A DNA stretch of 64,000 nt from Argyresthia goedartella (taxonomy: Eukaryota; Arthropoda; Insecta; Lepidoptera; Argyresthiidae), in assembly GCA_949825045.1 (NCBI GenBank), contig OX463822.1, positions 33,606,703 through 33,670,702 of the forward strand, in the 5' to 3' direction. The notes under the pieces were generated by a model. That model searched no databases and had not been told where the DNA came from. It worked only from the letters and a program-made list of their open reading frames with translations. Shown here one piece after another: positions 54,376 through 64,000 of the stretch. How positions within the stretch are numbered: the stretch's first letter is position 1; the number at the start of each line of letters is the position of its first letter. The position numbers and the translations under genes are program-made.

Positions 54376-54851
54376 TTGAATTACACGAATTATGTAGAAA
54401 ACATTTGTATGCCTGATGCATCTTACATGCAGATAGTAAACTGCATGCTTAATAGGGAGTATGACAGTAATACAACTATTGTATTACAAATAGGGAACAC
54501 CACAGGAATTCAACAAGACGATTTGATTAGTTACTTTGAATCTAGGGCAAGGAAAATTATTCTGTGTGGTTTTCCCTATTCCAAAGCTCTAACAGAGGCA
54601 CAAAATGACCGGATTTCTAGAGCAACGAGCTTATGTATAACTTGACCTTTGGGCATCGGGACCGAGTATTATATTTTGATAAGAATAAGTTTATTCGAAA
54701 TTTTATACTGACTATGGATACAATGTATGTACCTGCGTCATCTAAGCGACAGATTGCCAAATTATTGGCATACAATATTTATGACCCTGTTATTGTAGAG
54801 AAAATAACTAGGGTGCCAGTAGGAAATGACGAGTGTAGAAATAATTACTAA
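54376..54851 (+). pseudogene. E5 ORF1 C-terminal part: SGNH-like domain
   Basis: Two overlapping frames joined near 54640 encode one domain: TTIVLQIGNTTGIQQDDLIS, then a strand ARKIILCGFPYSK, then (second frame) RVLYFDKNKFIRNFIL and SSKRQIAKLLAYNIYD. It aligns with the esterase-like region of the E3 ORF1. The upstream coiled-coil part is not seen. The one-base shift makes it inactive. Confidence 0.6.
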
Positions 54852-54998
54852 ACCTTTGTATGTTAAGAGTAATTGCACCCCTATTGGTAATTCACCTGTT
54901 AATCATACTTTGCATGCAACGTTGGAATCTATTCCAAGTAATTTAAATTAGTTCATAAGACAATAGAGGAAATCTCTAGCATACAAGAGCCACTAAAT

Positions 54999-57900
54999 AT
55001 GTCAAAATGTAAGCCCCAGTTAAATATTGCCCATCAAAACATCCAAGGGCTACCTGGGAAAGAACTTGTATTAGAATTATTTCAAAAAAATTCTGACATT
55101 GATATTATTTGTGTTACAGAACACTGGTTGAAGGAAAATATGATGTCTTTTAACATAAATAATTACAAAATTGTCAGTTTTTACAATAGAAAGACTGCTG
55201 AGAGAGGTGGTTCTTTAATCTTAATTGAAAAATAATATTAAGGTGAAACAACGCAAAGATATTCTTGCAATTACTCTTGAAAGACAAATAGAGGTATCCT
55301 GTGTTGAGTTGGATAGCCATATTATTGTTTGTGTCTACGGGCCACCGAGGGATGAAAAAGGCCATGGCAATTTCGAAATATTTAAGAAAATTATGGAGGA
55401 AGCCCTCTCTAAACTATGTAATTACAGAAATAAGTTAATTATTTGTGGCGATCTTAATGTAGATAAGCTTGTAGGAACAACAATGAAACAACGATTAATA
55501 ACTTTATTCAAATCGTTTAACCTATGTCATGTATTTTTAGAGCCAACTAGATTTACACTTACCAGCCAAACTTGCTTAGATAACGTTTTTTGTGACTGTG
55601 CATTCACATGTAAAAGTGTAATTAACTGCTTCCTTCCGATCACAGTGGTCAAACAGTTTCATTCCCAATTGCTATTAAGGATAAGACTGGTCCATCATCA
55701 TTTTATAGGCCTATTACATCCTATAGACTAGAGACATATACGAAAAACTTAGATATAAATTTGCCAGTACCGGATTTTAATGAACAAAACCCAAACAAAA
55801 TCTACTCAGACTTCTTCAACATTATTCAGACAGAATTTAATAAAGTTTTTAAATTAAAGAAAGTCAGTGACTACAACGGTAAATCGAAATTTAATGACTG
55901 GGCAACGTTTGGAATTCGTAAAAGTAGAGTTATCTTGTATGACCTTTATGATCAAAAAACCTATAACTGTGATCGATTTCATGACTATGTTAAAAAATAT
56001 TCCAAAACTTTCAAGTTGGTTTGTAGGACGGAAAAACTTTAGACATTAACAGAAAAATTCAAAATTCAAATAATAGAATGAAAACAGTTTGGCAAATGAC
56101 GGCCTCTGTGGCGCAGCGGTTGTGGCTCTGCCTACCATGCGAGAGGTCCCGGGTTCGATCCCCGGCTGGGGGTAATGAAAAAAAAAAAAAAAAAAAAAAC
56201 AATCCCCAGGTCTTGGATGTATATATGTGTGTGACGTCGCTGTTTCTAGTTACCACGACACAGGGTATCCTAGTGTGGGGCCAGAAGCAATGTATGTGCC
56301 TGTATGTAAATGTTTATGTTTATGTTTCAATAATAAACCGTGAAACTGGAAAAATTATACCAAGGGACAATGATTTCTGCCTAAAGATAGGTGATGATGT
56401 TGTTAAATCCAGCGATGATGTTGCTCGAGCTTTTGAAACATTCTTCACCAATGTACCCCTACTCACAACAGATCGTCTAAATTCATCTCCATATGAAGCA
56501 TAGACTTTATTAAAAAATAACAAAAGCGTCAGTAAGGTATATTTAAAATTTCATCATGTATATCCCCAGGACATTGTCAAAACGTTTAAATTACTTAACT
56601 TAAAAAATATGGAAGACCTGTGAGGTATATCAGTCAAAGTCATTGGTTCAGTAATTCTAGTTATAGCCCCACATTTAGCTTATATATTCAATAAATGTGT
56701 TGACGATGGGGCTTTCCCAGACCTCACGAAACACAGTAAACTGATACCTCTGTTCAAATCGGGAGATAAGGGTGATCCTTCAAATTTCAGACCAATATCT
56801 ATTCTTCCAACACTAGTAAAATATTTGAAAAGATTATACTCAATCAAATGCTCCCACACTTCAACCGTACCAAAAAACTCCACGCCAAACAATACGGTTT
56901 CACTAGGGGTAAATCGACTACGGATGCAAGTATTACCCTTATATCTCATATTTATTCTGCATGGGAGGCCGCACAGGATGCTATCGGAGTTTTTTGCGAC
57001 CTGTCGAAGGCGTTTGATTGTGTTGATCATAATACGCTATTAATTAAATTAAATCATTACGGAGTTTGAAATAAAGCGTTGGATCTACTAAGATCATACC
57101 TAAGCAATAGAATTCAAAAGGCAGAAGTTAACGGCGTTAAATCTGATGGATCGGGTGTAAAAATTGGCGTTCCACAAGGTTCCATATTAGGTCCTTTCTT
57201 GTTCCTGGTATATATTAACGATCTGCCTTTCATGGTGGAGAAATTAACTGATATAGTGTTATTTGCTGATGATACTTCAAAGGTCTTCAAAATTGAAAGA
57301 CAAAAAGCAGATTTTGATGATGTTAATGGTGTATTGTCTTTAACCTTGAATTGGTTCGTAGTTAATAATTTATTGTTAAACGCTGGTAAAACCAAGTGTA
57401 TCAAATTCTCACTTCCAAATGTCAGGCAAGTTGAGACCAGTTTAGTGTTAGACAACAGCACGTTAGAATTAGTAAATGATACGAAGTTTCTTGGAATAAC
57501 CATTGATAGCAAATTGCAGGGACTCCACATAGATAAATTGGCTAGTAAATTAAGTTCTGCGGCTTACGATGTTAGGAACATCAGACAAAGCACGGATGTG
57601 GCTACATCTAGGCTAGTATATTTTAGTTACTTTACTTTCATAGTGTGATGTCCTATGGTATCTTGTTGTGGGGGAAAGCAGCGGATATTCAAACTATTTT
57701 TATTTTACAGAAAAGAGCTATTCGAGCAATTTATAATTTAAAACGAACAGACTCCTTAAGAGAGCTTTTTAAAGAAATTGGCATACTAACAGTAGCTAGT
57801 CAAATTATTTTCGAAAATATAATGTATGTCGTAAGAACCTTACAACATTTTCCAAACTTAGCGATAGCTGTAATGTTAACCTAAGAAATAATCACAGACT

Positions 57901-58098
57901 GTGTGCGCCCCGATTTAGACTCGCGAAGGTTAGCAATTCTTTCATGGGTCAGTGTATTCTCTACTATAATAAGATAGCTCTGGAGATTTTGAAATTGCCA
58001 TTTGAGCAATTTAAAAAGCATGTTAAAGCGACTTTATCAAAAAAGGGATATTACAATGTTCAAGATTACTTAAATGACAGGACTGTATGGGGTTAATC
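54999..58098 (+). pseudogene. E5 ORF2: endonuclease-reverse transcriptase, multiply broken
   Basis: ATG 54999 opens LNIAHQNIQGLPGKELVLEL and CVTEHWL (endonuclease). Shifted frames then carry [83 protein letters not shown] and VLFADDTSKVF, and the C-terminal MSYGILLWGKAADI. At least eight frame changes or stops are present (for example at 55235, 55730, 56042, 56503, 56630, 57069, 57648 and 57884). A SINE interrupts it at 56101. Confidence 0.85.
56101..56335 (+). mobile_element. tRNA-derived SINE inserted in E5 ORF2
   Basis: The head GGCCTCTGTGGCGCAGCGGT contains a pol III A box (TGGCGCAGCGG, 56109-56119) and a B box (GGTTCGATCCC, 56152-56162) at tRNA-like spacing. Then come GGGGGTAATG, an A-run of about 22 (to about 56199), and a ~135-bp tRNA-unrelated body ending TTCAATAATAAA. 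The first and last bases of the tRNA-like part do not pair as an acceptor stem, so it is not a functional tRNA gene. Target duplications were not obvious. Confidence 0.75.
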
Positions 58099-58149
58099 TA
58101 GATCAACACAGGCCTTGCTGTTAATAATTTTGTAATTATTTATTCCTGT

Positions 58150-59003
58150 AGATATTTACATATACTTAGCAAACGTCATTTTTTGCCTCTTCTCCAAATT
58201 GGACCACTGTGGAAGAAGAAGGGCGTAGAAACTCCCACAGATTGATTTTTAGATCTCTTTTAAAATAGGTTGTGCTTAACTAATACAAATATGAAAAATT
58301 AATTGTTATGATTAATAAGCAGCAATAAATAATTACAAAATTATTAACAGCAAGGTCTGTGTTGAGCCAGATTAACCCCATACAGTCCTGTCATTTAAGT
58401 AATCTTGAACATTGTAATATCCCTTTTTTGACAAAGTCGCCTTAACATGCTTTTTAAATTGCTCAAATGGCAATTTCAAAATCTCCAGAGGTATCTTATT
58501 GTAGTAGAGAATGCACTGACCCTTGAAAGAATTGCTAACCTTCGCGAGTCTAAAACGGGGCGCACATAGTCTGTGATTATTTCTTAGGTTAACAGCTATC
58601 GCTAAGTTTGGAAAATGTTGAAAGGTTCTTGCGTACATACATTATATTTTCGAAAATAAATTGTCTAGCTACTGTTAGTATGTCAATTTCTTTAAAAAGC
58701 TCTCTTAAGGAGTCTGTTCGTTTTAAATTATAAATTGCTCGAATAGCTCTTTTCTGTAAAATAAAAATAGTTTGAATATCCGCTGCTTTCCCCCACAACA
58801 AGATATCATAGGACATCACACTATGAAAGTAACTAAAATATACTAGCCTAGATGTAGCCACATCCGTGCTTTGTCTGATGTTCCTAACAGCGTAAGCCGC
58901 AGATCTTAATTTACCAGCCTATTTATCTATGTGGGGTCCCCACTGCAATTTGCTATCAATGGTTATTCCAAGAAACTTCGTATCATTTACTAATTCTAAT
59001 ATA
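58150..59003 (-). mobile_element. E5-family fragment (copy e), inverted against the preceding copy
   Basis: Minus-strand E5 3' end: ORF tail from 58861 to the stop at 58372, then 3' UTR to about 58152. It starts at the same RT C-terminal region (upstream end near 59003) as the other truncated copies. The join to the plus-strand copy falls within TTATTCCTG/TAGATATTTACA, with both 3' ends meeting. One shift near 58600 breaks its ORF. Confidence 0.85.
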
Positions 59004-60800
59004 TAGATATAGATGGCCTTAATGTTACCGAGTTGAGTGGCGTATACGAGTACATGAGGAGTATAGATGATGAATATAACCATCAACCATTTAACTAATA
59101 TTTAATATCAACCATGATATTCAATAAGCAATATTAACATTAACGAATAAAAATATCATATCAACTACTCCGCTCAAAGTCCACTCCAGGCGGGAATATA
59201 ACCATCAACCATTAACACTACACAAAATTAACACTAACGTAATAACGAATAAAAATATCATATCAACTTCAGTCAGAGGTTAACAGGAGATTTGAAAACG
59301 TCGCGCCTTTTCTCGCTCGGGTCGAATTAGGAGTGGCAACGTCGCAGGATTCATTTAGTTAGGTACACCAAGTTAATCAATTGTATGCTCTATCCCTCTT
59401 ACGATAGCACACATTTGCTCATTACTTGTTGGGGATATTTTATTCTAAACAAACGGAAGTGATATTTCTGTCGCTTTTTGATTGTATGCTCTCTCTCTCT
59501 TACGATAAAACACAGTTTAACATAGTTACTGTTGTTGATATTTTTATTATTATACAACGAAGTGATGTTTCAGTCAGTGAGGTGAATGGTTGATTGAATA
59601 AAAATATCAAGTAATATTTTCAACCAACAAAATTATCGATAATTTTTTTTCAGTACCAAAATACCAAAATAATACCAATAATAAAATACCATTAATCAAT
59701 AATAAAAAACAACCAATAATCTCATCTCTAATGAGGAGGCATAAATACGCAACTAACAGTGGGTGCGTTTCCTGACAGGCTGATGATGAGATCCAAGCTA
59801 GCAAAAAATCGACCGAAAACAAAATCTATTTTTTATTGAACAATTTTTTAATAAAAAAATCGATGTAATAAAATAGTATTTTTTAATAATATTCGATTTT
59901 TTATATAATCGATTATTTATTTACATCCCAACCTTGATTTGAACCGACGACGAGAGAGAGAAGGCGTCTCCTTAACGTATTCTGTGGGCGTCTCGTGCAA
60001 TTTTCCCTGTATTTTTTTTTGTACTTCAAAACTACGACGCAACGAACGGCCTACTAGAATGTCCGTCTTGCAATAAATAAAAGGTTGGGATAGTTCACAT
60101 CGTGTTCAAAACTGTCAAGTTCCATTCGTGTGGCGACCAAATCCGAATCACTTGTGAATTCGGTTAAGTTTCGCTGTTTACACACTAACACGGAGGAATA
60201 AATGTAAGTACCTATCCTGTCTATCTTGCTTGACTTTACTGTGCCCATCTTGTTTGGGCCTACAGCAGATGCGCTATTGTTCGAAGGTTGCGTGTGTATC
60301 TACTGGCGTCTATACCACCCACATAATGTGATTAGTTTACTGTGGGGTGTGATAATTGCTCGAAGTTCCGTTGCCTTGGGGTTCCCCTGGAATATATGAT
60401 AATAATGTACTATTAAACCATAGTTCTAAATGAATCAAGATAAAAAACAGGTGTTCATGTGTAATACCCTAGTTAGTAGCACAGAAATTATAATGATATT
60501 ACCCAGTGGCTTCAATTCTGGATGGTGTCAGTTATCTATACTCAATTTGACTACTCAATATTAAACCAATCTTGTCGTACCCGGGTATTAAAGAAATATA
60601 ATTATTGATTGAGTTTTTCAATACTAGCACAATTGTATATGACTATCTAATGAGTCTCAGATATGTATTGTTGTCTTATCAATACCGATAAGTCTGTGGG
60701 AACTGATGTGTATGCAAACTTTCACCTAAATCATTTTCATTATCTTCTCTATTATTAGGTATCTTCCTTCCTTTTGTTATTGTAACATGTATTTTTTTAG
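59004..60800. other. Noncoding stretch with small tandem duplications, ending in a possible 5' exon
   Basis: Two ~100-bp units sharing GAATATAACCATCAACCATT and CGAATAAAAATATCATATCA occur at 59070-59272, and two ~110-bp units sharing TTGTATGCTCTCTC-like words at 59385-59575. AATCGAT-rich sequence lies at 59850-59920. Near 60203 GGAGGAATAAAT is followed by gtaagtacc, a good donor that could end a noncoding first exon of the gene starting at 60820. Confidence 0.5.
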
Positions 60801-60819
60801 CTGAAAAGCTGACTTCGCA

Positions 60820-63800
60820 ATGAACACAACGTCTACATCCTTTTCTTCTGGTGAGTGAAGAAAAATAATGAAAATATTATAACTGATGAAGTATATTTAT
60901 CCTTTTTTAATTTAAAAACTTCTTTTAGTTGGTTAATTTGAAATGAAATTAAATGCTTGATATTCTTATTCATCTGTTTTCAATAGGTATTTAAGTATTT
61001 TTTAAAAATAAATTAGTTATCTTGCTTGTAACTAAGTAATTATTGAATTATTTTTGTATTTATCATTTAAAATATATCTAAATAAAAATATGAACTTTCC
61101 TATCCTAAGTTATGATGACCTCATTTTTAATAACATGTGTTTCCTAATTCCAGAATATTCTTGGTTGAATTCTGGAAGTAGACGCAACTCCATTGAAAGT
61201 GTACTCAGCATCCAGGGAAAGGAGACAGGTATGACCATGCATGTGTATGTGTATGTTTGTGTGTATGTGTATTTTTTTGTTTGTTTTTGAATAACACCTC
61301 CCCTGCTTTTGAAAAAATCGACTCAATTTTTATATTAAAAGCGACCTCATATAGTATTAATTCTTTGTTGAATTTTGCATATTATAGCAAACATGCTTTG
61401 CGTATGAGTGACACATTTTGTATTTGCTGTATGGCGGTCCAAAGGTTAATATTGTTTTACAACTGACAGTTATTAATATAATTAGGTTATGTACCTAATT
61501 ATATTAATAACTGTCAGTTGTGGTGAAAAAGATAATAAAGTTTTTCCTAAGCACAATGTTAGTTTGAAAATATTTAAAACCTATTTTCTGAAGTCAAAAC
61601 CTTCCCTAATATTCATCCAAGATTTAATAAGTAAAAATATTTAGTAACTTTATATACTTTTACAACCCACCTTTAGATTTTACACAATTTTTACAAAAAT
61701 GGGGCTTTTAATAGTAAGAATATGACTCATTCATTACTGTGTATAGTACTTGACTCACTAAGCATTGCATTCAAGTTGAAACATGTTCGAGTTTTGTATT
61801 TCCCTCCATAATGCAAAGTCATAATGACTCATCATTTTATTATCTCTGATTTTTCATTGTATTATTTCATAAAACAAAATTTATTTATTGACTATGTTGC
61901 ACACACTTCCAAAAACAAATAAAAACTTTTTTTGTGTAGGTAGGTACAAACAAACTTTTTAGTTAAATTTTTGTTTTTTTAGTATCACGCGTTTTCCCTT
62001 GTCACCAAAATAGTTGTCTCAATAGTTGATGTATGTAGTGTAGATGAGAAAAGATCTTTCCTATTTATTAATGTTATTTAATAACATTGTCAGATGTATC
62101 ATCATTTGGAACACACTGGAGATATGAACCTGGCACCATCACATGGACGTGTTCAACTGATCACCATCGCTAATTTTATTTAATGGCATAGTAATACTTT
62201 GTACTCCAATGCATGGCCTGGTGGTTTTTAATCAATTAATTAATCATTTTTTAATATTTTTTAAATAATTAGTTTTTTATTATTAAGAATTATAAATATC
62301 ATGATTTGATATTATAATGATAATGCATTGTGGTACAAATTCGAATGAAGGAATGTTTCGTAAGTTTTTTCAACTGAGTAAAGGTTCTGAATAATCCAGA
62401 ATACACTATTTTTTGCTCAAAAAATAATGTTTGTGTACTTGTGAAACAGTTCTTTTGGTTTTAAAAGTACTGTATTTGGTAAGGTTACAGTAGCTGTAAG
62501 TATTTTTTTTCATTTTATATTTTTGTTAGTAATATTGCCAGACATAGGTATAATGTAGTTTCATGAATTGTTAACAGTTTTATTTTGGTTCTACTACTAT
62601 TGCATGTTATTAATTAGTTAAAATTGGTAATGATGGAATATGATTAAAAAGAAAAGAAAAATATTAAAAAAGAATGTCAAGTTATGAAAGCATTTACAAA
62701 AGATTGAGGATATAGATGAAAAAAGTGTTAGAAAAATATCGAAGAGAAATACAGAGCAATAAAAAGAGATTCCAGAAAAAAATACTCTTTCAAGAGAAAA
62801 AGAAATAGAGAAAAAAAATAAAAAAAATACAGGACAACAAGAAATAAGAAAAAAGGAAAAATAATAATACAAAAATAGAACCTACACCATATTTTCCTAG
62901 CAGAACAGAGGATCCGTAAACGAAGTTCTCAAGTTACTTCAATCAAGTCATTTGGTGCCGTGTAGACTTTTTATTAATAAATTTTCCTCATATATTATCC
63001 TTCTGTTTTTCTTTCATCTTATTTTTATATTCGCTTTATTATATTATAATATATGTATATTGCTTTTATTTCTTACTTGTCTCTCGCGATATTTATCTCT
63101 TGCCCATTTCTGGTTTTCGTATGCCGTTCCTTCATCTTCATATGTACAGACTACTACCCTTGTAATAGGTATCCAAATAATTATCCCTGCTTAACAATAC
63201 AGCTTTCTTACAACCAACATATTATACTTTTTTATTTATATCGGTCTATCCAGCCTGCTGCTCCGACTTCTCAGTAAATATGGTAGTTTCCCGATGAGGC
63301 AAAACAGATATTTTTTATGAATAGTCAAAAAGCTTAATTAAATAACTTCGGGAGATGAAACAAGAGTGATGAAAACTTTGACGTCATGAAATACATATGT
63401 AGAGGGCATATGTTGGGTCAATTCTCATAAAATTACATTTATTAATTGTTATTTGCCTCTGTGCTTTTGCTACCCCGTAGGGGAAAATGCGTGACGCTTT
63501 TTTTTTGCATAACTCGTTTTATAACAGTAAAATATATAAAAATGTATAGTGATATTGTAGATGTTTATAGACGAGCCGTTTTGTAATAAATTATGAAATA
63601 TTTTTCATTATTACTCGGGAACCTAATTACTCCTCCTCTTTATTCCGCCATTTTGAAAACCTTCCATTCCCACGGCATCAACTGACTGTATGGCAACATG
63701 TCTCGCCCGGCCCTCTCTCTGACGTTGCTCGTGTCCATAGATGTGGTGCGAGACACGACCGACACCGACTCTCTGTCGTCGCGCGACGTGGAGTACGAGC

Positions 63801-63962
63801 CGGCGTCGGAGCCCGAGACTGCCGGCCCCGTCAGCGGGGACTCCGACACGGATAGCGAGGTGAGAGTCAGCTGGGGTATAGACGCGCCATGTGGAGTAGG
63901 AGCCGGCGTCGGAGCCCGAGACTACCGGCCCCGCCAGCGGGGACTCCGACACAGATAGCGAG
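60820..63962 (+). CDS. Unidentified spliced host gene, 5' part (continues past the window)
   Basis: The exons share compatible phases: 60801-60850 (ATG at 60820), 61154-61228, 63741-63859 and probably 63900-63962, all with GT-AG borders (TTTTTTTAG, AATTCCAG and GTCCATAG acceptors). The product begins MNTTSTSFSS, then a Ser/Arg segment (SWLNSGSRRNSIESVLSIQG) containing an RRNS basophilic phosphorylation-type site, then an acidic stretch (DTTDTDSLSSRDVEYEPASE, SGDSDTDSE). An alternative exon at 62094-62173 in the same phase would end the protein at TAA 62171 after 61 aa. Composition suggests a disordered N-terminus of a larger protein. I do not recognise it. Confidence 0.55.
61459..61521. repeat. 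Perfect 29-bp inverted repeat with 5-nt loop
   Basis: ACAACTGACAGTTATTAATA and the next nine bases are mirrored without mismatch after the loop TATGT. It lies in an intron of the host gene. Perfect pairing suggests a very young palindrome or a short hairpin element. Confidence 0.9.
62174..63740. other. Intronic noncoding sequence
   Basis: Intron between the 61154 exon and the 63741 exon. It is AT-rich, with an A/G-rich low-complexity block (62640-62880) that produces false open frames on both strands. No gene seen. Confidence 0.55.
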
Positions 63963-64000
63963 GTGAGAGTCAGCTGGGGTATAGACGCGCCATGTGGAGT
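63788..64000 (+). repeat. 103-bp tandem repeat carrying an acidic exon
   Basis: Units begin GTGGAGTA at 63788, 63891 and 63994 and run beyond the window. Each holds a 63-bp coding piece (to GATAGCGAG) and a 40-bp GTGAGAGTCAGCTGGGGTAT... spacer. Units 1 and 2 differ at a few sites. Confidence 0.9.

Larger units (their letters stand above)
54120..58158 (+). mobile_element. E5-family non-LTR retrotransposon, near full length but decayed
   Basis: The ORF1 end (54376-54851) and ORF2 (54999-58098) are recognisable on the plus strand. From 57420 the sequence is nearly identical to copies a and b, so this is the long member of the family. The element is truncated at TTATTCCTG (about 58158), where an inverted copy begins. 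Its 5' end was not fixed; it lies somewhere after the Polinton target duplication. Confidence 0.75.

Noticed and set aside
56101..56175. Possible functional tRNA gene
   Set aside because: A and B boxes are present but the acceptor ends do not pair and a poly-A run plus SINE body follows; it is a tRNA-derived SINE.
62618..62872. Open frame rich in Phe/Ser on the minus strand
   Set aside because: Translation of an A/G-rich low-complexity block in an intron; no start context, domain or conservation.

Overview
This is eukaryotic, AT-rich, intron-bearing DNA, most likely from an insect and probably a moth or butterfly. The basis is two recognisable animal housekeeping genes (ubiquitin-RpS27A and NSA2, both on the minus strand) in a dense field of non-LTR retrotransposons, PIF/Harbinger remains, palindromic MITEs and one Polinton/Maverick. 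The order is inferred from the repeat repertoire; no single base proves it.

Region 1 (about 1-17.5 kb) is a transposon nest. A PIF/Harbinger element has its transposase in three pieces (479-855, 6151-6631, 17127-17384) and its MADF/BESS partner in two (6690-7290, 16894-17053). They are separated by element E1 (about 856-6150; ORF1 with PHD finger, coiled coil and baculovirus-FP-like domain), by a 3' fragment of family E5 (7410-8353), and by element E4 (8354-16893), which is itself split by E3 (10763-15185, 5-bp target duplication). Region 2 (17.5-24.8 kb) is an E5 fragment split by E2 (17776-21147, long intact EN-RT ORF), followed by noncoding DNA with two MITE-like palindromes.

Region 3 (24.8-33.5 kb) holds RpS27A (three coding exons) and NSA2 (one coding exon plus a likely TOP-type 5' exon), with another E5 copy between them. 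Region 4 (33.8-38.2 kb) is repeats: an E5 copy split by a TTAA MITE and by a short LTR-flanked element, a transposase relic, and a 100-bp palindromic MITE.

Region 5 (38260-54113) is the highlight: a complete 15.85-kb Polinton/Maverick with 215-bp terminal inverted repeats that read the same, starting AG and ending CT, flanked by a 6-bp duplication (AATGGC). Plus strand: a seven-exon gene of unknown function with freshly duplicated exons, protein-primed family B DNA polymerase, and a small lysine-rich protein. Minus strand, tightly packed: packaging ATPase, a conserved 324-aa protein, a 118-aa fibre-like protein, retroviral-type integrase with chromodomain, a phospholipase A2/pVI-like protein, adenain-like protease, single-jelly-roll minor capsid, double-jelly-roll major capsid, and a 162-aa protein. 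This set can replicate, package and integrate DNA and build an icosahedral particle. The protease lacks an ATG for its conserved N-terminus, and lies in the -1 frame behind the PLA2 gene, which ends in a canonical slippery heptamer, A AAA AAC, directly before its stop codon. A programmed -1 frameshift is therefore predicted.

Region 6 (54.1-59.0 kb) is a decayed E5-family retrotransposon carrying a tRNA-derived SINE and ending in a large fold-back. Region 7 (59-64 kb) has the 5' part of an unidentified host gene on the plus strand (exons at 60801, 61154, 63741 and probably 63900), whose acidic exon is being tandemly multiplied at the window edge.
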